Assembly: GCA_016744015.1 (NCBI GenBank)
Contig: JADGFD010000003.1
Coordinates: 186,001 to 250,000, forward strand
DNA: 64,000 nucleotides
Direction of reading: 5' to 3'
Source of the DNA: Paracoccaceae bacterium
Lineage (GTDB): Bacteria > Pseudomonadota > Alphaproteobacteria > Rhodobacterales > Rhodobacteraceae
Position numbers and translations under genes: made by a program. Below, piece by piece: positions 53,230 through 61,196 of the stretch. Below the pieces are notes generated by a model that saw nothing but the letters and a program-made list of their open reading frames with translations, made no database searches and was not told the origin of the DNA. Position 1 is the first letter of the stretch; the number at the start of each line of letters is the position of its first letter.

Positions 53230-53610
53230 TTATCCCTTCGCTTTCAGCGGCTTATAAGTTGTATCCTCGGCGATACGAGCAGATTTGCCGCGGCGCGAAC
53301 GAAGGTAGTAAAGCTTGGCGCGACGAACGCGGCCACGGCGCACAACCGTAATGCTATCAATATTTGGCGAGTGGAGCGGGAATACACGCTCAACGCCCTC
53401 ACCAAAAGAGATTTTGCGCACGGTAAACGCGGCACCAATGCCGCTGCCGCCTTTGCGCGCAATGCACACACCTTCGTAGTTCTGCACACGAGAGCGAGTG
53501 CCCTCGGTCACTTTATACCCAACGCGGATGGTGTCGCCGGCCTTAAAATCCGGTATCTCTGCGCCCAGCGCAGCGATCTGCTCAGCTTCGAGCTGTTCAA
53601 TGATATTCAT
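53230..53610 (-). CDS. rplS: Large ribosomal subunit protein L19
   Basis: A 126-aa L19: [16 protein letters not shown] at the start, then [53 protein letters not shown] and [15 protein letters not shown]. The start is ATG 53610, with an AGGA ribosome site; the open frame extends 125 codons further upstream, but that part is not ribosomal protein. It forms an operon with rpmE. The usual neighbours rpsP, rimM and trmD are not present here. Confidence 0.96.
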   Translation of the reverse strand: MNIIEQLEAEQIAALGAEIPDFKAGDTIRVGYKVTEGTRSRVQNYEGVCIARKGGSGIGAAFTVRKISFGEGVERVFPLHSPNIDSITVVRRGRVRRAKLYYLRSRRGKSARIAEDTTYKPLKAKG

Positions 53611-54029
53611 CACATTTCCTTTGCTCACCTTTTCGGTGAAGTTGCGCGCGTCCGAGAGCTCTCGGTCTTCCACCGAGTCCGCTTTCGCGCTCGCCAGAGG
53701 TCGGGACGACATTAGTTTGTGGCGTTTCAGCGTTATTTTTATAGCCACAATGCCAAATGAGGGGAGAACCTCAAGAGCGATGCAGCCAATAAAACCAAGC
53801 AGCCTGCTGCCGAAACACTTCCAAACAGCACGAATCGCGCAGGAAAAATGAAAATCGACCTGCGCGATATACTGCGATTTCACGCAGCTTTCAAGGCCTG
53901 CTTTGCAGGATGATCCTGCCAAGCCGCCATCAGAAAAATAAACATGTTCATCCAATTGGGCCGAAAAACTTTCAACAAACCCCAATTACCCCTTGAACCC
54001 CCCCTAGATTCGCGGATAGACACGGCCTC
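53611..54029 (-). promoter_or_regulatory. Leader and upstream region of rplS, structured 5' part
   Basis: This 419-bp gap holds no convincing gene. Near the rplS start are a hairpin TCACC/GGTGA (53625-53629 with 53635-53639), a perfect 14-bp palindrome CCGAGAGCTCTCGG (53652-53665) and a competing stem CTCGGT/ACCGAG (53661-53666 with 53672-53677). The last two share bases and cannot form together. A regulatory leader is possible. Promoter boxes were not identified. Confidence 0.45.
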
Positions 54030-54119
54030 GGAGACGTGGCCGAGTGGTCGAAGGCGCTCCCCTGCTAAGGGAGTATACCGGGAACGGTATCGAGGGTTCG
54101 AATCCCTTCGTCTCCGCCA
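54030..54119 (+). tRNA. tRNA-Ser (anticodon GCT)
   Basis: A 90-nt tRNA gene with encoded CCA. The acceptor stem pairs GGAGACG (54030-54036) with CGTCTCC (54109-54115). The anticodon arm is CTCCC-CTGCTAA-GGGAG, giving anticodon GCT at 54064-54066. A long variable arm and the T-loop TTCGAAT follow. It reads AGC/AGU codons. The next genes downstream include a tyrosine integrase. Confidence 0.97.
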
Positions 54120-54388
54120 GATTTTACTTCCAACCTATTGATTTACTTACATATAGTTGATGGAGTAAATTTCTGACCCCACATTTAGCCCCACATTCTT
54201 CGTTGATATATTTCTTTGTTGAAGTGGTGAGCCCATTTAGTGTCAAATAGGTGCACTACTTATCAATTGGTTTCGTCCGCTAGTGACAACCATATAAATT
54301 CTTCCTGTAGGCGCATGATGTGTCGTGGAACCTTTGAAAGGGTTTACGCACGTCATCTCCTCCCCCTTCCCAAAACCGTGGCGCAGAC
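54120..54388. other. Intergenic stretch after tRNA-Ser
   Basis: 269 bases of lower GC content than the surroundings. I see no gene, tRNA or clear hairpin here, and no repeat of the tRNA-Ser 3' end that would mark an attachment site. Confidence 0.5.
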
Positions 54389-54712
54389 TTGTTTTCCCAC
54401 GCTGCCGCGCTCAATAGCGGTTCGTTAGACAAAACCACACCCCCAGCTTCTCCTCCAGATCTAAACCGCCCTCAGCTGTCTCTGAACGATGCGCCACAGT
54501 ATGATCTGATAGCAGATAGATTACTCACGGATCGCGTAGTCGCTGAGCTGTTTAGTGTATCGCGACAAACCGTTTGGCGCTGGGCGCGTTCAAATGAAAA
54601 CTTTCCTAAGCCCGTTCAGGTATCACCGGGTGCTAGTCGTTGGCGGTTGAGCGCAATTCGATCCTTTATGGAAAGTTTAGAGGCAAAATTGCTTAAGGAC
54701 ATAGCCAAATGA
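54389..54712 (+). CDS. AlpA/excisionase-like HTH protein
   Basis: Up to 107 aa; the true start is uncertain and the first 35 residues look unstructured. The core is a winged HTH of the MerR/AlpA type (LLTDRVVAELFSVSRQTVWR, then FPKPVQVSPGASRWRLSAIR), as in prophage and integrative-element excision or activator proteins. The stop overlaps the next start (ATGA at 54709-54712). With the two genes that follow it forms a small integration module next to tRNA-Ser. Confidence 0.78.
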   Translation: MFSHAAALNSGSLDKTTPPASPPDLNRPQLSLNDAPQYDLIADRLLTDRVVAELFSVSRQTVWRWARSNENFPKPVQVSPGASRWRLSAIRSFMESLEAKLLKDIAK

Positions 54713-55368
54713 GCCGTTCTTACGCAAAAGTCCGCCCTAAAGCTCATCGTGTTTACTCAGTTTCGGAAGTCATGGTTCTTTTCAACATATGTCGAAATAC
54801 GGTTTCGAATTGGGTTCGGTCAGGGCTTCGACCCTCGGAGGGGACTGGACCACAGATCTTTCGTGGTGCCGAACTCAAAAGATTTAGGGAAGAGCGCAAG
54901 TCACGTAATTCCTGGCAACTTCGTGTTGGTGAGTTCAACTGCCTTGGTTGTAGCTCGACCGTTTTTCCAGATGCCCACAGCATTGTTTTCCTGCCCACCA
55001 AAAATGGTGCATTTTCGGGTAAATCTACCTGCCCAGATTGCAATGCGCACGTATTTAAGTTCCTAGATGAGACGGAGCGCGACAGCATCACTGAGGCGTG
55101 CATTACCAATACCGGCCTTGCGCCCCTACACGAAGGAAAAGGACCGGACCCGCTGGTATTGGGAAAATACCGGAGAAAGTTAACCATAAATGGCATGCGC
55201 ACAATGACCACATCCTTCACAAATGGCTGTTATATGCGGGTCGCTATGACAGCAAAACAGTCGATTCACATCTCGCGGCTATCCGACATTTTGAAGACTT
55301 TTTGGGCGGCAAACCCTTCGATACCATCAAGGTGGCCGATGCCTCAGCCTATCGGGCTGGCATGTTAG
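54709..55368 (+). CDS. HTH plus zinc-ribbon protein of an integration module
   Basis: 219 aa in the open frame. The N-terminus is an HTH (VYSVSEVMVLFNICRNTVSN, then WVRSGLRP) and the middle a zinc ribbon with paired cysteines (NCLGCSS and CPDCNA). From about residue 155 the sequence loses protein-like character and overlaps the integrase gene in another frame, so the functional protein may end near 55180 or the last part may be unconstrained. I infer a DNA-binding accessory factor for the recombinase. Confidence 0.7.
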   Translation: MSRSYAKVRPKAHRVYSVSEVMVLFNICRNTVSNWVRSGLRPSEGTGPQIFRGAELKRFREERKSRNSWQLRVGEFNCLGCSSTVFPDAHSIVFLPTKNGAFSGKSTCPDCNAHVFKFLDETERDSITEACITNTGLAPLHEGKGPDPLVLGKYRRKLTINGMRTMTTSFTNGCYMRVAMTAKQSIHISRLSDILKTFWAANPSIPSRWPMPQPIGLAC

Positions 55369-56318
55369 AGCGTGCGATTAAGCCCAAGATCGAAGGTGGG
55401 TTGAGCAAATCAATGCTGCAACACCGCGCCTCGCATCTTGCGGCGTTCTTCAAGTGGTTGCAGCAACAGGATGGGTATCGCCGCCTTAATGCTAGTTTGC
55501 ACGGATATTTCGCTCTTCCGCGAAAGCAAATGGCGAAGGCGCTCGTCTTGCCTCCCAAAGCCTATCCCACGATTGATGAAGCGATCTCGCTGGTCAAGAA
55601 TATGCCAGCGCGTACCCTTATGGAGCAACGAAACCGCGCAATCGTTGCTTTTGCGTTTTCGACAGGGCTTCGGGCGGGAGCCCTTATCACTCTAAAGATG
55701 AAGCACCTAGATATTGAAGCTGAGCGCGTCCTTCAAGATGGGACGCAAGCGCACGCCAAAAACGGCAAGAGCTACTGGGTGAAATGGTTCATAGGCACAG
55801 AGCCACTTCAGAGCATCTCAATAGCTTGGGTGGAGTCGCAGCCTCATCGAGGCTTTAGCGCCAACGATGCGCTTTTCCCTGCAGGCACGCAGCTCTCCGT
55901 TCAAGCTTCCGGTCACAATCCAATCAATCCTATGCGCACCATCAGCGCCGTTAGCGAAGCCTTTCTGATTGCAAGTGCCGGTGTCAAACAAAACTATACG
56001 CCGCACGCCACAAGGCACAGCCTGAAGGTGCTGGGGGATCAGCTCTGTCGCACTCCAGAGGAGCGTCAAGCATGGTCTGGCAACCTCGGCCATGAGAACG
56101 AGATCGTGACCCAAACTCATTACGGCAAAATGCCCCCCGAACGCCGTTCTGAATTGATGGACCAGATCAATGCGTCTCCCACAGGGTCCAGCGTGAACAA
56201 CGAACTCATGTTAGATTATTACCAACACAGATTGATCAGGGGTACGCCTAGCTTCAAAAAGGCCAAACGGCTCGCAGATGAACGCGAGCAAATGTATGAT
56301 GGTGTCGTGATCGAATGA
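55098..56318 (+). CDS. Tyrosine-type recombinase/integrase
   Basis: 406 aa. The N-terminal DNA-binding domain (HKWLLYAGRYDSKTVDSHLA, IRHFEDFLGG) is followed by a catalytic domain with FSTGLRAGALITL (first Arg), PHATRHSLKVLGD (His-x-x-Arg), GHENEIVTQTHYGKM (His and the nucleophilic Tyr). All key residues are present, so it looks active. The 5' end overlaps the HTH-zinc gene by 271 bases in another frame; real integrase-like sequence begins near 55165. Its target is not proven: tRNA-Ser lies upstream and a tRNA-fMet remnant 180 bases downstream. Confidence 0.9.
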   Translation: MHYQYRPCAPTRRKRTGPAGIGKIPEKVNHKWHAHNDHILHKWLLYAGRYDSKTVDSHLAAIRHFEDFLGGKPFDTIKVADASAYRAGMLERAIKPKIEGGLSKSMLQHRASHLAAFFKWLQQQDGYRRLNASLHGYFALPRKQMAKALVLPPKAYPTIDEAISLVKNMPARTLMEQRNRAIVAFAFSTGLRAGALITLKMKHLDIEAERVLQDGTQAHAKNGKSYWVKWFIGTEPLQSISIAWVESQPHRGFSANDALFPAGTQLSVQASGHNPINPMRTISAVSEAFLIASAGVKQNYTPHATRHSLKVLGDQLCRTPEERQAWSGNLGHENEIVTQTHYGKMPPERRSELMDQINASPTGSSVNNELMLDYYQHRLIRGTPSFKKAKRLADEREQMYDGVVIE

Positions 56319-57012
56319 TGTAGACATACCGATACTTGCGAGATGACCAACCCCCATCGAGATTGATAAACGACCGGCCACCTGTATAGAGAAACGGGCT
56401 CACCTGATTTCATAGCCTCCGTTGTCTACCGTGGTAGGTGAATCCGTACGCCCGCACGGCTTCCAGCGTTTTGTGTCTAGACTGTCTAATAATGCAGCAC
56501 CGAAGCGCTCTCTGTCAGGCTCATAACCTGAAGGTCGTAGGTTCAAATCCCACCCCTGCAACCAACAAAATCAATGAGTTACGTGATTATTGAAACCGAC
56601 TGACATTAGTCGTGTCCGGCTGGTGTCCGGTTTGCAATCCATTCTGAACTCTCCCTCTCATTACCCATCCCTAACCCATACCACCCTTTTTGAGACGTGC
56701 GGTAGCTTGCAGGGAATACCATCGCGCTTTCAATCACAGAAAAATTTGAGAAATTCAGATATTGGTTAGCTTTGGTTCGTTACAAATGTGTCCGAGTATG
56801 GAAATAGGTCCCCTAACCTGCGACTGTATGAGGGCCGGCATGTCACTAAGGGCGGAAACCGGGCCTTCGCTGCAGGCGCGAGAACGAAATCAGTCCGAAA
56901 ACAAAGCAGACCTTCAAGGCGCCTCAAGGGCAAATGTAATTTGTGCTAAAATCGTGCGATACAATCTGTCGTGCAGCCAGATCCTATAAACGGGAATGCA
57001 ATCCAATTTATG
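56319..57012. other. Gene-poor region downstream of the integrase
   Basis: Nearly 700 bases without a convincing gene. It contains the tRNA-fMet remnant (56494-56564), an inverted repeat CGACT/AGTCG at about 56597-56612 and a close direct repeat of GTGTCCGG just after it. The rest (56640-57012) shows no coding pattern that I trust. This looks like decayed mobile-element sequence. Confidence 0.55.
56494..56564 (+). pseudogene. Degraded 3' part of an initiator tRNA-fMet
   Basis: The anticodon arm TCAGG-CTCATAA-CCTGA (anticodon CAT at 56522-56524), the following AGGTCGTAGG, the T-loop TTCAAAT and the encoded CCA end (56562-56564) match alphaproteobacterial initiator tRNA. The D-arm is shortened and altered, the T-stem has an A-C mismatch (56539 with 56551), and the 5' acceptor strand pairs in only five positions (TGCAG at 56493-56497). 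It is thus not a working fMet gene but probably the scar of an integration into one. Confidence 0.75.
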
Positions 57013-57633
57013 TCACAGTTCGAGCACTAAAGTTTTCGGCTCCACCTCCTGCGACGTGCCAGTTAGCACTTCTTCAATCACTGGCCGCAAAATATCCATG
57101 GATGACGAGGCATGTGGTGGCCGCCCTACCGCCACCCAATTGGTCATCGCGTCCTCCATAATTGCTAAGTCCTGATTAATGACTTTACGCATGATCAACA
57201 AGAAAAGCGCGGCTTTGAGATAGCCTAAACCATATTGGCGCGGGCCTGTCATGATCGCGAACCCTTTGATCGTTGTTTCCGTTTCGGGCGTGAAATAGAA
57301 TGTAGTTACGAGGTTGAGCTTTCCAAATCCCCAATACCCCAATGAAACGACACCGGGGCTTTCAAACCGACTTATTGCGTGACTTCTTTGCCCTTCTAGC
57401 AAACGAGACAGCAAGCCGTCTTGCTGATTTTCACCACCAAACCGCATGATCAAGCTGCCATCTCAAACCCCAGCAGAGATGGTCACCTTTGACGTTTGTT
57501 TTCCTTCGCCACGGATCAATCCCTTGTGCACGAAAAGGGTGTGAATTGGATCAAGCACATTTTCAACGGCATCGGCCCAAAGCAGACCTTCACGACTTGC
57601 CGCAATATTGCGGCGCAGCATTTCTAAGTTCAT
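57013..57633 (-). pseudogene. Rieske-type oxygenase fragment with in-frame stop
   Basis: Reading from ATG 57633 the frame encodes the catalytic-domain signature ENVLDPIHTLFVHKGL, a perfect D-x2-H-x4-H iron site, then meets TGA at 57463-57465. The same frame continues with family-like sequence (GENQQDGLLSRLLEG, SRFESPGVVSLGYWG, TTFYFTPETETTIKG) to the stop at 57013. The N-terminal Rieske 2Fe-2S domain is absent upstream. It is therefore a truncated gene with a nonsense mutation, from a ring-hydroxylating or related Rieske oxygenase. The family is inferred from motifs. Confidence 0.75.
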
Positions 57634-57750
57634 CGACCACAATCACGAACCGGAGATTGAGATTATGTTCTTAATTTGGACGATCCGGACCACCACGTAC
57701 TCACGGAATAGGTGGTGCCGGAAAACTGTTCGCAATATTTTTCTTTATTG

Positions 57751-58401
57751 TTATATGCCAATTATTGGCTGCAGTAACCTTGGAATAATTCCCTTGAATT
57801 TCAAAGGTGCATCCGTGGCGGCCAAACAAATACAATCCGTACCAACCTCTGCAATGGGCGTGTGTGTCAAATCCTCATCGCCAAACTCAACATCTCCGCG
57901 CGCGAATCTGTCAACTTCATCTGAAAATGCGCCTTCAAGCACGAGTGTCATTTCCATACCGTTATGGCTATGGTCAGGCACCGCAGTTCCAGCTGGAATG
58001 AAAAGAAGCCGTGCGCTCGCGGTTTTATCTGTAGCCAGGATGGCCTGTTTCACGCCACCACCGACTTTACGCCATTTGACGCTCTGCGGTCCGCCGCCCA
58101 CGTAGTCTTGCAAAGGTGAAGGGAAGCTTGATTTCCTGTAGGATTTGGCCGGACTACCTGTCGGATCTTTTGCTATTTTTGCTAGTGTCGCTGCCAATGC
58201 CCCCCCAGAGAGGGCGGTCGTTTCTGTTTGTTCAAGTACCGCACCACCCATGGCCTCCAAGCCATCTAATGCGCTGCGGCACTGTGGGCACAGGGATACA
58301 TGGCAGGCGACAACCAGACTAAACGCTTCGGGTAGTGTCCCGGCTGAATAAGCCAATAAGACGGCATCGGTTAGATGGTGGTTAATATTTGAAGGTGTCA
58401 T
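57751..58401 (-). CDS. chrR: ChrR-family zinc anti-sigma factor
   Basis: 216 aa. The N-terminal anti-sigma domain has the zinc motif CHVSLCPQC (H-x3-C-x2-C), and the C-terminal cupin has PDHSHNGMEMTLVLEG (H-x-H and E) and a late histidine (LTHTPIAEVG). In Rhodobacter ChrR binds and inhibits RpoE until singlet oxygen breaks the complex. It starts with an ATGA overlap on the rpoE stop, so the two are coupled. Confidence 0.94.
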   Translation of the reverse strand: MTPSNINHHLTDAVLLAYSAGTLPEAFSLVVACHVSLCPQCRSALDGLEAMGGAVLEQTETTALSGGALAATLAKIAKDPTGSPAKSYRKSSFPSPLQDYVGGGPQSVKWRKVGGGVKQAILATDKTASARLLFIPAGTAVPDHSHNGMEMTLVLEGAFSDEVDRFARGDVEFGDEDLTHTPIAEVGTDCICLAATDAPLKFKGIIPRLLQPIIGI

Positions 58402-59051
58402 TTTTCTCTCGCTAAATCATGGCGGATGCGTTCAAGCGCCAAGCGTATTCTTGATTTTATTGTTCCAAGGGGGATCTGGGTTTCCGCAGCAATTTCGCTG
58501 TGGCTCATTTCTCCGTAAAAAGCTCGTTCTATAAGCGTACGCTGCGCTTGTGGGAGTTTCGACACCGCAAGCCTTAGGCCGCTTTCTTCCTGAGAGGTTT
58601 CGAGGGCAACGGAGGCGTCATCTTCCTTATCTCCAATCCAATCTAGCTCCTCTGGTTCGGGTCTTTTTTGTTTACGTATCGCATCTATATTCTTGTTTCT
58701 GGCGATCGTGAATATCCATGTAGAAGCACTGGCTTGTACGGGACTAAAAAGCGAAGCCTTTTGCCAAACGGTCGCCAAGGCTTCTTGTGTGGCTTCTTCG
58801 GCAAGCGTGTCGGATCCTCCGCCCTTCATCAGATAGGATTTAATACGTGGGGCAAAATGGTTGAAAAGTTGCACAAAGGCGGCTTGGTCTTGCGTATCCC
58901 TTACCCGCAAAAGGCAAAGCGTCCACTCATCAGATCTTGGTTTTGGTTCTTCCGGTCGTTTGACGATGGCTTCGCCCCTAGTATAAACACTGCTCTCTGC
59001 TCGTTCCGGAACAAAAGCACACGCGCTGGGTTGTGTCATTTCTAATCTCAT
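58398..59051 (-). CDS. rpoE: ECF sigma factor RpoE (sigma-E)
   Basis: 217 aa (213 if ATG 59039 is used). Region 2 shows VQLFNHFAPRIKSYLMKGG and STWIFTIARNKNIDAIRKQK; region 4 shows LPQAQRTLIERAFYGEMSHS, EIAAETQIPLGTIKSRIRLA. It is of the ECF11 type that pairs with ChrR and answers singlet oxygen. The -10 box of its own promoter (59056-59061) is only a few bases from ATG 59051, so transcripts would be leaderless or start translation at the fifth codon. Confidence 0.93.
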   Translation of the reverse strand: MRLEMTQPSACAFVPERAESSVYTRGEAIVKRPEEPKPRSDEWTLCLLRVRDTQDQAAFVQLFNHFAPRIKSYLMKGGGSDTLAEEATQEALATVWQKASLFSPVQASASTWIFTIARNKNIDAIRKQKRPEPEELDWIGDKEDDASVALETSQEESGLRLAVSKLPQAQRTLIERAFYGEMSHSEIAAETQIPLGTIKSRIRLALERIRHDLAREK

Positions 59052-59055
59052 AATG

Positions 59056-59085
59056 AGTATACGCTGTAATCATGTAAATGGATCA
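59056..59085 (-). promoter_or_regulatory. Sigma-E-type promoter of rpoE-chrR
   Basis: On the minus strand TGATCC (59085-59080), an 18-bp spacer and TATACT (59061-59056). This is the TGATCC-N18-TA layout known for Rhodobacter sigma-E promoters and implies autoregulation. Confidence 0.83.
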
Positions 59086-59105
59086 ATTTTTTTTGCGGCG
59101 TTTTT

Positions 59106-59135
59106 TGATCCAGATGAGGGTGGCCACCGTATTCA
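59106..59135 (+). promoter_or_regulatory. Sigma-E-type promoter of the FAD oxidoreductase operon
   Basis: TGATCC (59106-59111), an 18-bp spacer and TATTCA (59130-59135), 29 bases before the first start codon. It is divergent from the rpoE promoter with the same -35 box and spacer, so both units should respond to the same sigma factor. Confidence 0.83.
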
Positions 59136-59163
59136 ATGAAAATAGAAATATTGGAGACAAACC

Positions 59164-60441
59164 GTGCCATTTGATTTTTCAAGCAAAGAACGTATTGCCA
59201 TAATCGGTGGTGGAATATCTGGCTTAGCTGCGGCTTATGAGCTTTCTGCCCATTGCAATGTAACATTGTTTGAGGCGAGCGAAAGGCTTGGCGGTCATGC
59301 GCGAACGGTTATGGCTGGTAAAAGAAACGACGTGGCGGTTGATACCGGTTTTATCGTTTTCAATTACCCGAACTACCCGAACTTGACGCGCATGTTTGCC
59401 GAACTTGACGTGCCGGTCAAAAAAAGCAACATGAATTTTTCTGCATCAGTTGAGAACGGGAAAATTGAATACGGATTGCGTTCCCTCAAAGCTTTGTTTG
59501 CCCAAAAACGTAATCTTGTGCGCCCGCAATTTTGGCGGATGCTTGCAGATATCGCGCGCTTCAATAAAAACGCCGTGGCCATGTCAAATGATCCGAACCT
59601 AAGTGTTGCGGGATTGCTCCAGAAAATGAAAATGGGGAAATGGTTTCGTGAATACTATTTATTGCCGATTTCCGGTGCGATCTGGTCCTCGACCCCAGAA
59701 CAAATAGCGCACTATCCAGCGCGCTCCCTCGTGCAGTTTTTTGAAAACCACGCATTGCTGACGACTAACAATCACCAATGGTACACCGTTGATGGCGGGA
59801 GCATAGAATATGTGAATCGGATTGCCAGCGCGATCAAAGAACGTGGCGGAAATATTCATGCAGGCATGCCGGTGCACGGCATTATGCGAAGTGCCACAGG
59901 CGTATCCATCATATCTGAAACCGGAGAAACCTTTGAGTTTGATCAGGTGGTTTTTGCGTGTCATTCGGATGATGCATTAAAACTCATAGATGCCCCCACA
60001 AATGACGAGAACGAAATTCTGTCTAATATCCGTTATCAGGATAACCACGCTGTTCTGCACTGTGATGAAAATCAAATGCCCAAGCGCAAAGATTGTTGGT
60101 CATCCTGGGTGTTTCAATCGGTTGATGACAGCCCGGCGCCGGCGATCGGTATTACATATTGGATGAATTCGCTCCAAGGTCTCGACGAGACAGACCCACT
60201 ATTTGTAACTCTAAATCCGCGTACCGAGATATCAAAAGATGCAATCTACGAGGAAAAGATCTTCCGACATCCGATATTTGATCAAGCTGCAGTTGCGGCT
60301 CAGGTTCGACTTCAAAACATTCAAGGGGACAACCGCACATGGTTTTGCGGGGCCTATGCGCAGCATGGTTTTCATGAAGATGGCTATGCAAGTGCCATGT
60401 CTATTGTCGAAAAACTACTTGGGGAAGTGGTGACCAAATGA
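59164..60441 (+). CDS. FAD-dependent amine-oxidase-like protein of the sigma-E operon
   Basis: 425 aa. It has the FAD motif IAIIGGGISGLAAAYELSA, then FEASERLGGHARTV and FIVFNYPNYPNLTRMF; the late WFCGAYAQHGFHEDGYASAM is typical of this subgroup. Proteins of this kind accompany DUF1365 and CFA-synthase-like genes in sigma-E regulons and are candidates for modifying fatty acids (for example desaturation or oxidation of a methylated acyl chain). Its exact reaction is inference. It is the first gene downstream of the sigma-E promoter. Confidence 0.85.
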   Translation: MPFDFSSKERIAIIGGGISGLAAAYELSAHCNVTLFEASERLGGHARTVMAGKRNDVAVDTGFIVFNYPNYPNLTRMFAELDVPVKKSNMNFSASVENGKIEYGLRSLKALFAQKRNLVRPQFWRMLADIARFNKNAVAMSNDPNLSVAGLLQKMKMGKWFREYYLLPISGAIWSSTPEQIAHYPARSLVQFFENHALLTTNNHQWYTVDGGSIEYVNRIASAIKERGGNIHAGMPVHGIMRSATGVSIISETGETFEFDQVVFACHSDDALKLIDAPTNDENEILSNIRYQDNHAVLHCDENQMPKRKDCWSSWVFQSVDDSPAPAIGITYWMNSLQGLDETDPLFVTLNPRTEISKDAIYEEKIFRHPIFDQAAVAAQVRLQNIQGDNRTWFCGAYAQHGFHEDGYASAMSIVEKLLGEVVTK

Positions 60442-61196
60442 ATATTCAGCATTTAAAAGGACACACCTTCCACAAGCGCTTGGGCGCTATAGGGAACAGC
60501 TTCAAGTATAAGGTCGATTATGTGTTGACCGAGCCAGAAGCTCTGGAAAAATCACCATTCCTGTTTTCCTACAACCGCCTTAATGGCTTTGCCTTACATG
60601 AAAAAGACAACGGTGGGGCTCGCAAGGATGGCTCCGGTACAAAATGGGTTCGAGGCGTTTTAGAACAAGAGGGACTAAGCGAACTCGGCAATTTCCGGAT
60701 TCTTTTGCTTACGCAGCCTCGCGTTTTTGGGCATGTGTTTAATCCGGTTTCGTTTTGGCTGTTTGTAGATGAAAACCACGGCTTGCGCGGCGCGATTGCC
60801 GAGGTGAACAATACCTTTGGCGACCGGCATTCCTACCTATGCGCTCACGATGATCTGCGCTTAATTGAGCCTAACGAGACCGTGAAGGTGCAGAAGTTGT
60901 TTTACGTTTCACCTTTTCAGCCGGTTGAGGGAGAATACACTTTTCGCTTTACCTTTACGCAAACACAAATTGGCATTCGAATTGATTTAAGCCACGGGCA
61001 AGGCGGCATTGTTGCCACGCTGTGCGGGGAACTGGTTCCACTAACGTCCTTTGGGATCGCAAAAGCGTTGATCTCCCGGCCATTCGGGTCGCTCCGAGTT
61101 TTGGGGTTAATCTTTTACCAAGCGTTGAAGCTGCGTCTTAAAGGCGCGCGCTACCTTCCTTATTCAAAGTCTGCAAAAGTCGAGGTGTCAAAATGA
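60438..61196 (+). CDS. DUF1365 protein
   Basis: 252 aa with the DUF1365 features: TFHKRLGAIGNSFKYKVDYV near the start, LLTQPRVFGHVFNPVSFWL in the middle (the N-P-V-S-F/W signature) and AEVNNTFGDRHSYL. The biochemical role is unknown, but the family nearly always sits beside FAD oxidoreductase and CFA-synthase-like genes, suggesting lipid modification. It overlaps the previous stop by ATGA. Confidence 0.92.
   Translation: MNIQHLKGHTFHKRLGAIGNSFKYKVDYVLTEPEALEKSPFLFSYNRLNGFALHEKDNGGARKDGSGTKWVRGVLEQEGLSELGNFRILLLTQPRVFGHVFNPVSFWLFVDENHGLRGAIAEVNNTFGDRHSYLCAHDDLRLIEPNETVKVQKLFYVSPFQPVEGEYTFRFTFTQTQIGIRIDLSHGQGGIVATLCGELVPLTSFGIAKALISRPFGSLRVLGLIFYQALKLRLKGARYLPYSKSAKVEVSK

Noticed and set aside
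53611-53985. 125-codon N-terminal extension of L19
   Set aside because: L19 family sequence begins at 53610 with a good ribosome site; the extension is low in protein-like character and covers leader hairpins.
56762-56989. 75-codon open frame downstream of the integrase
   Set aside because: No ribosome site, no domain, and it lies in decayed sequence around a tRNA scar.
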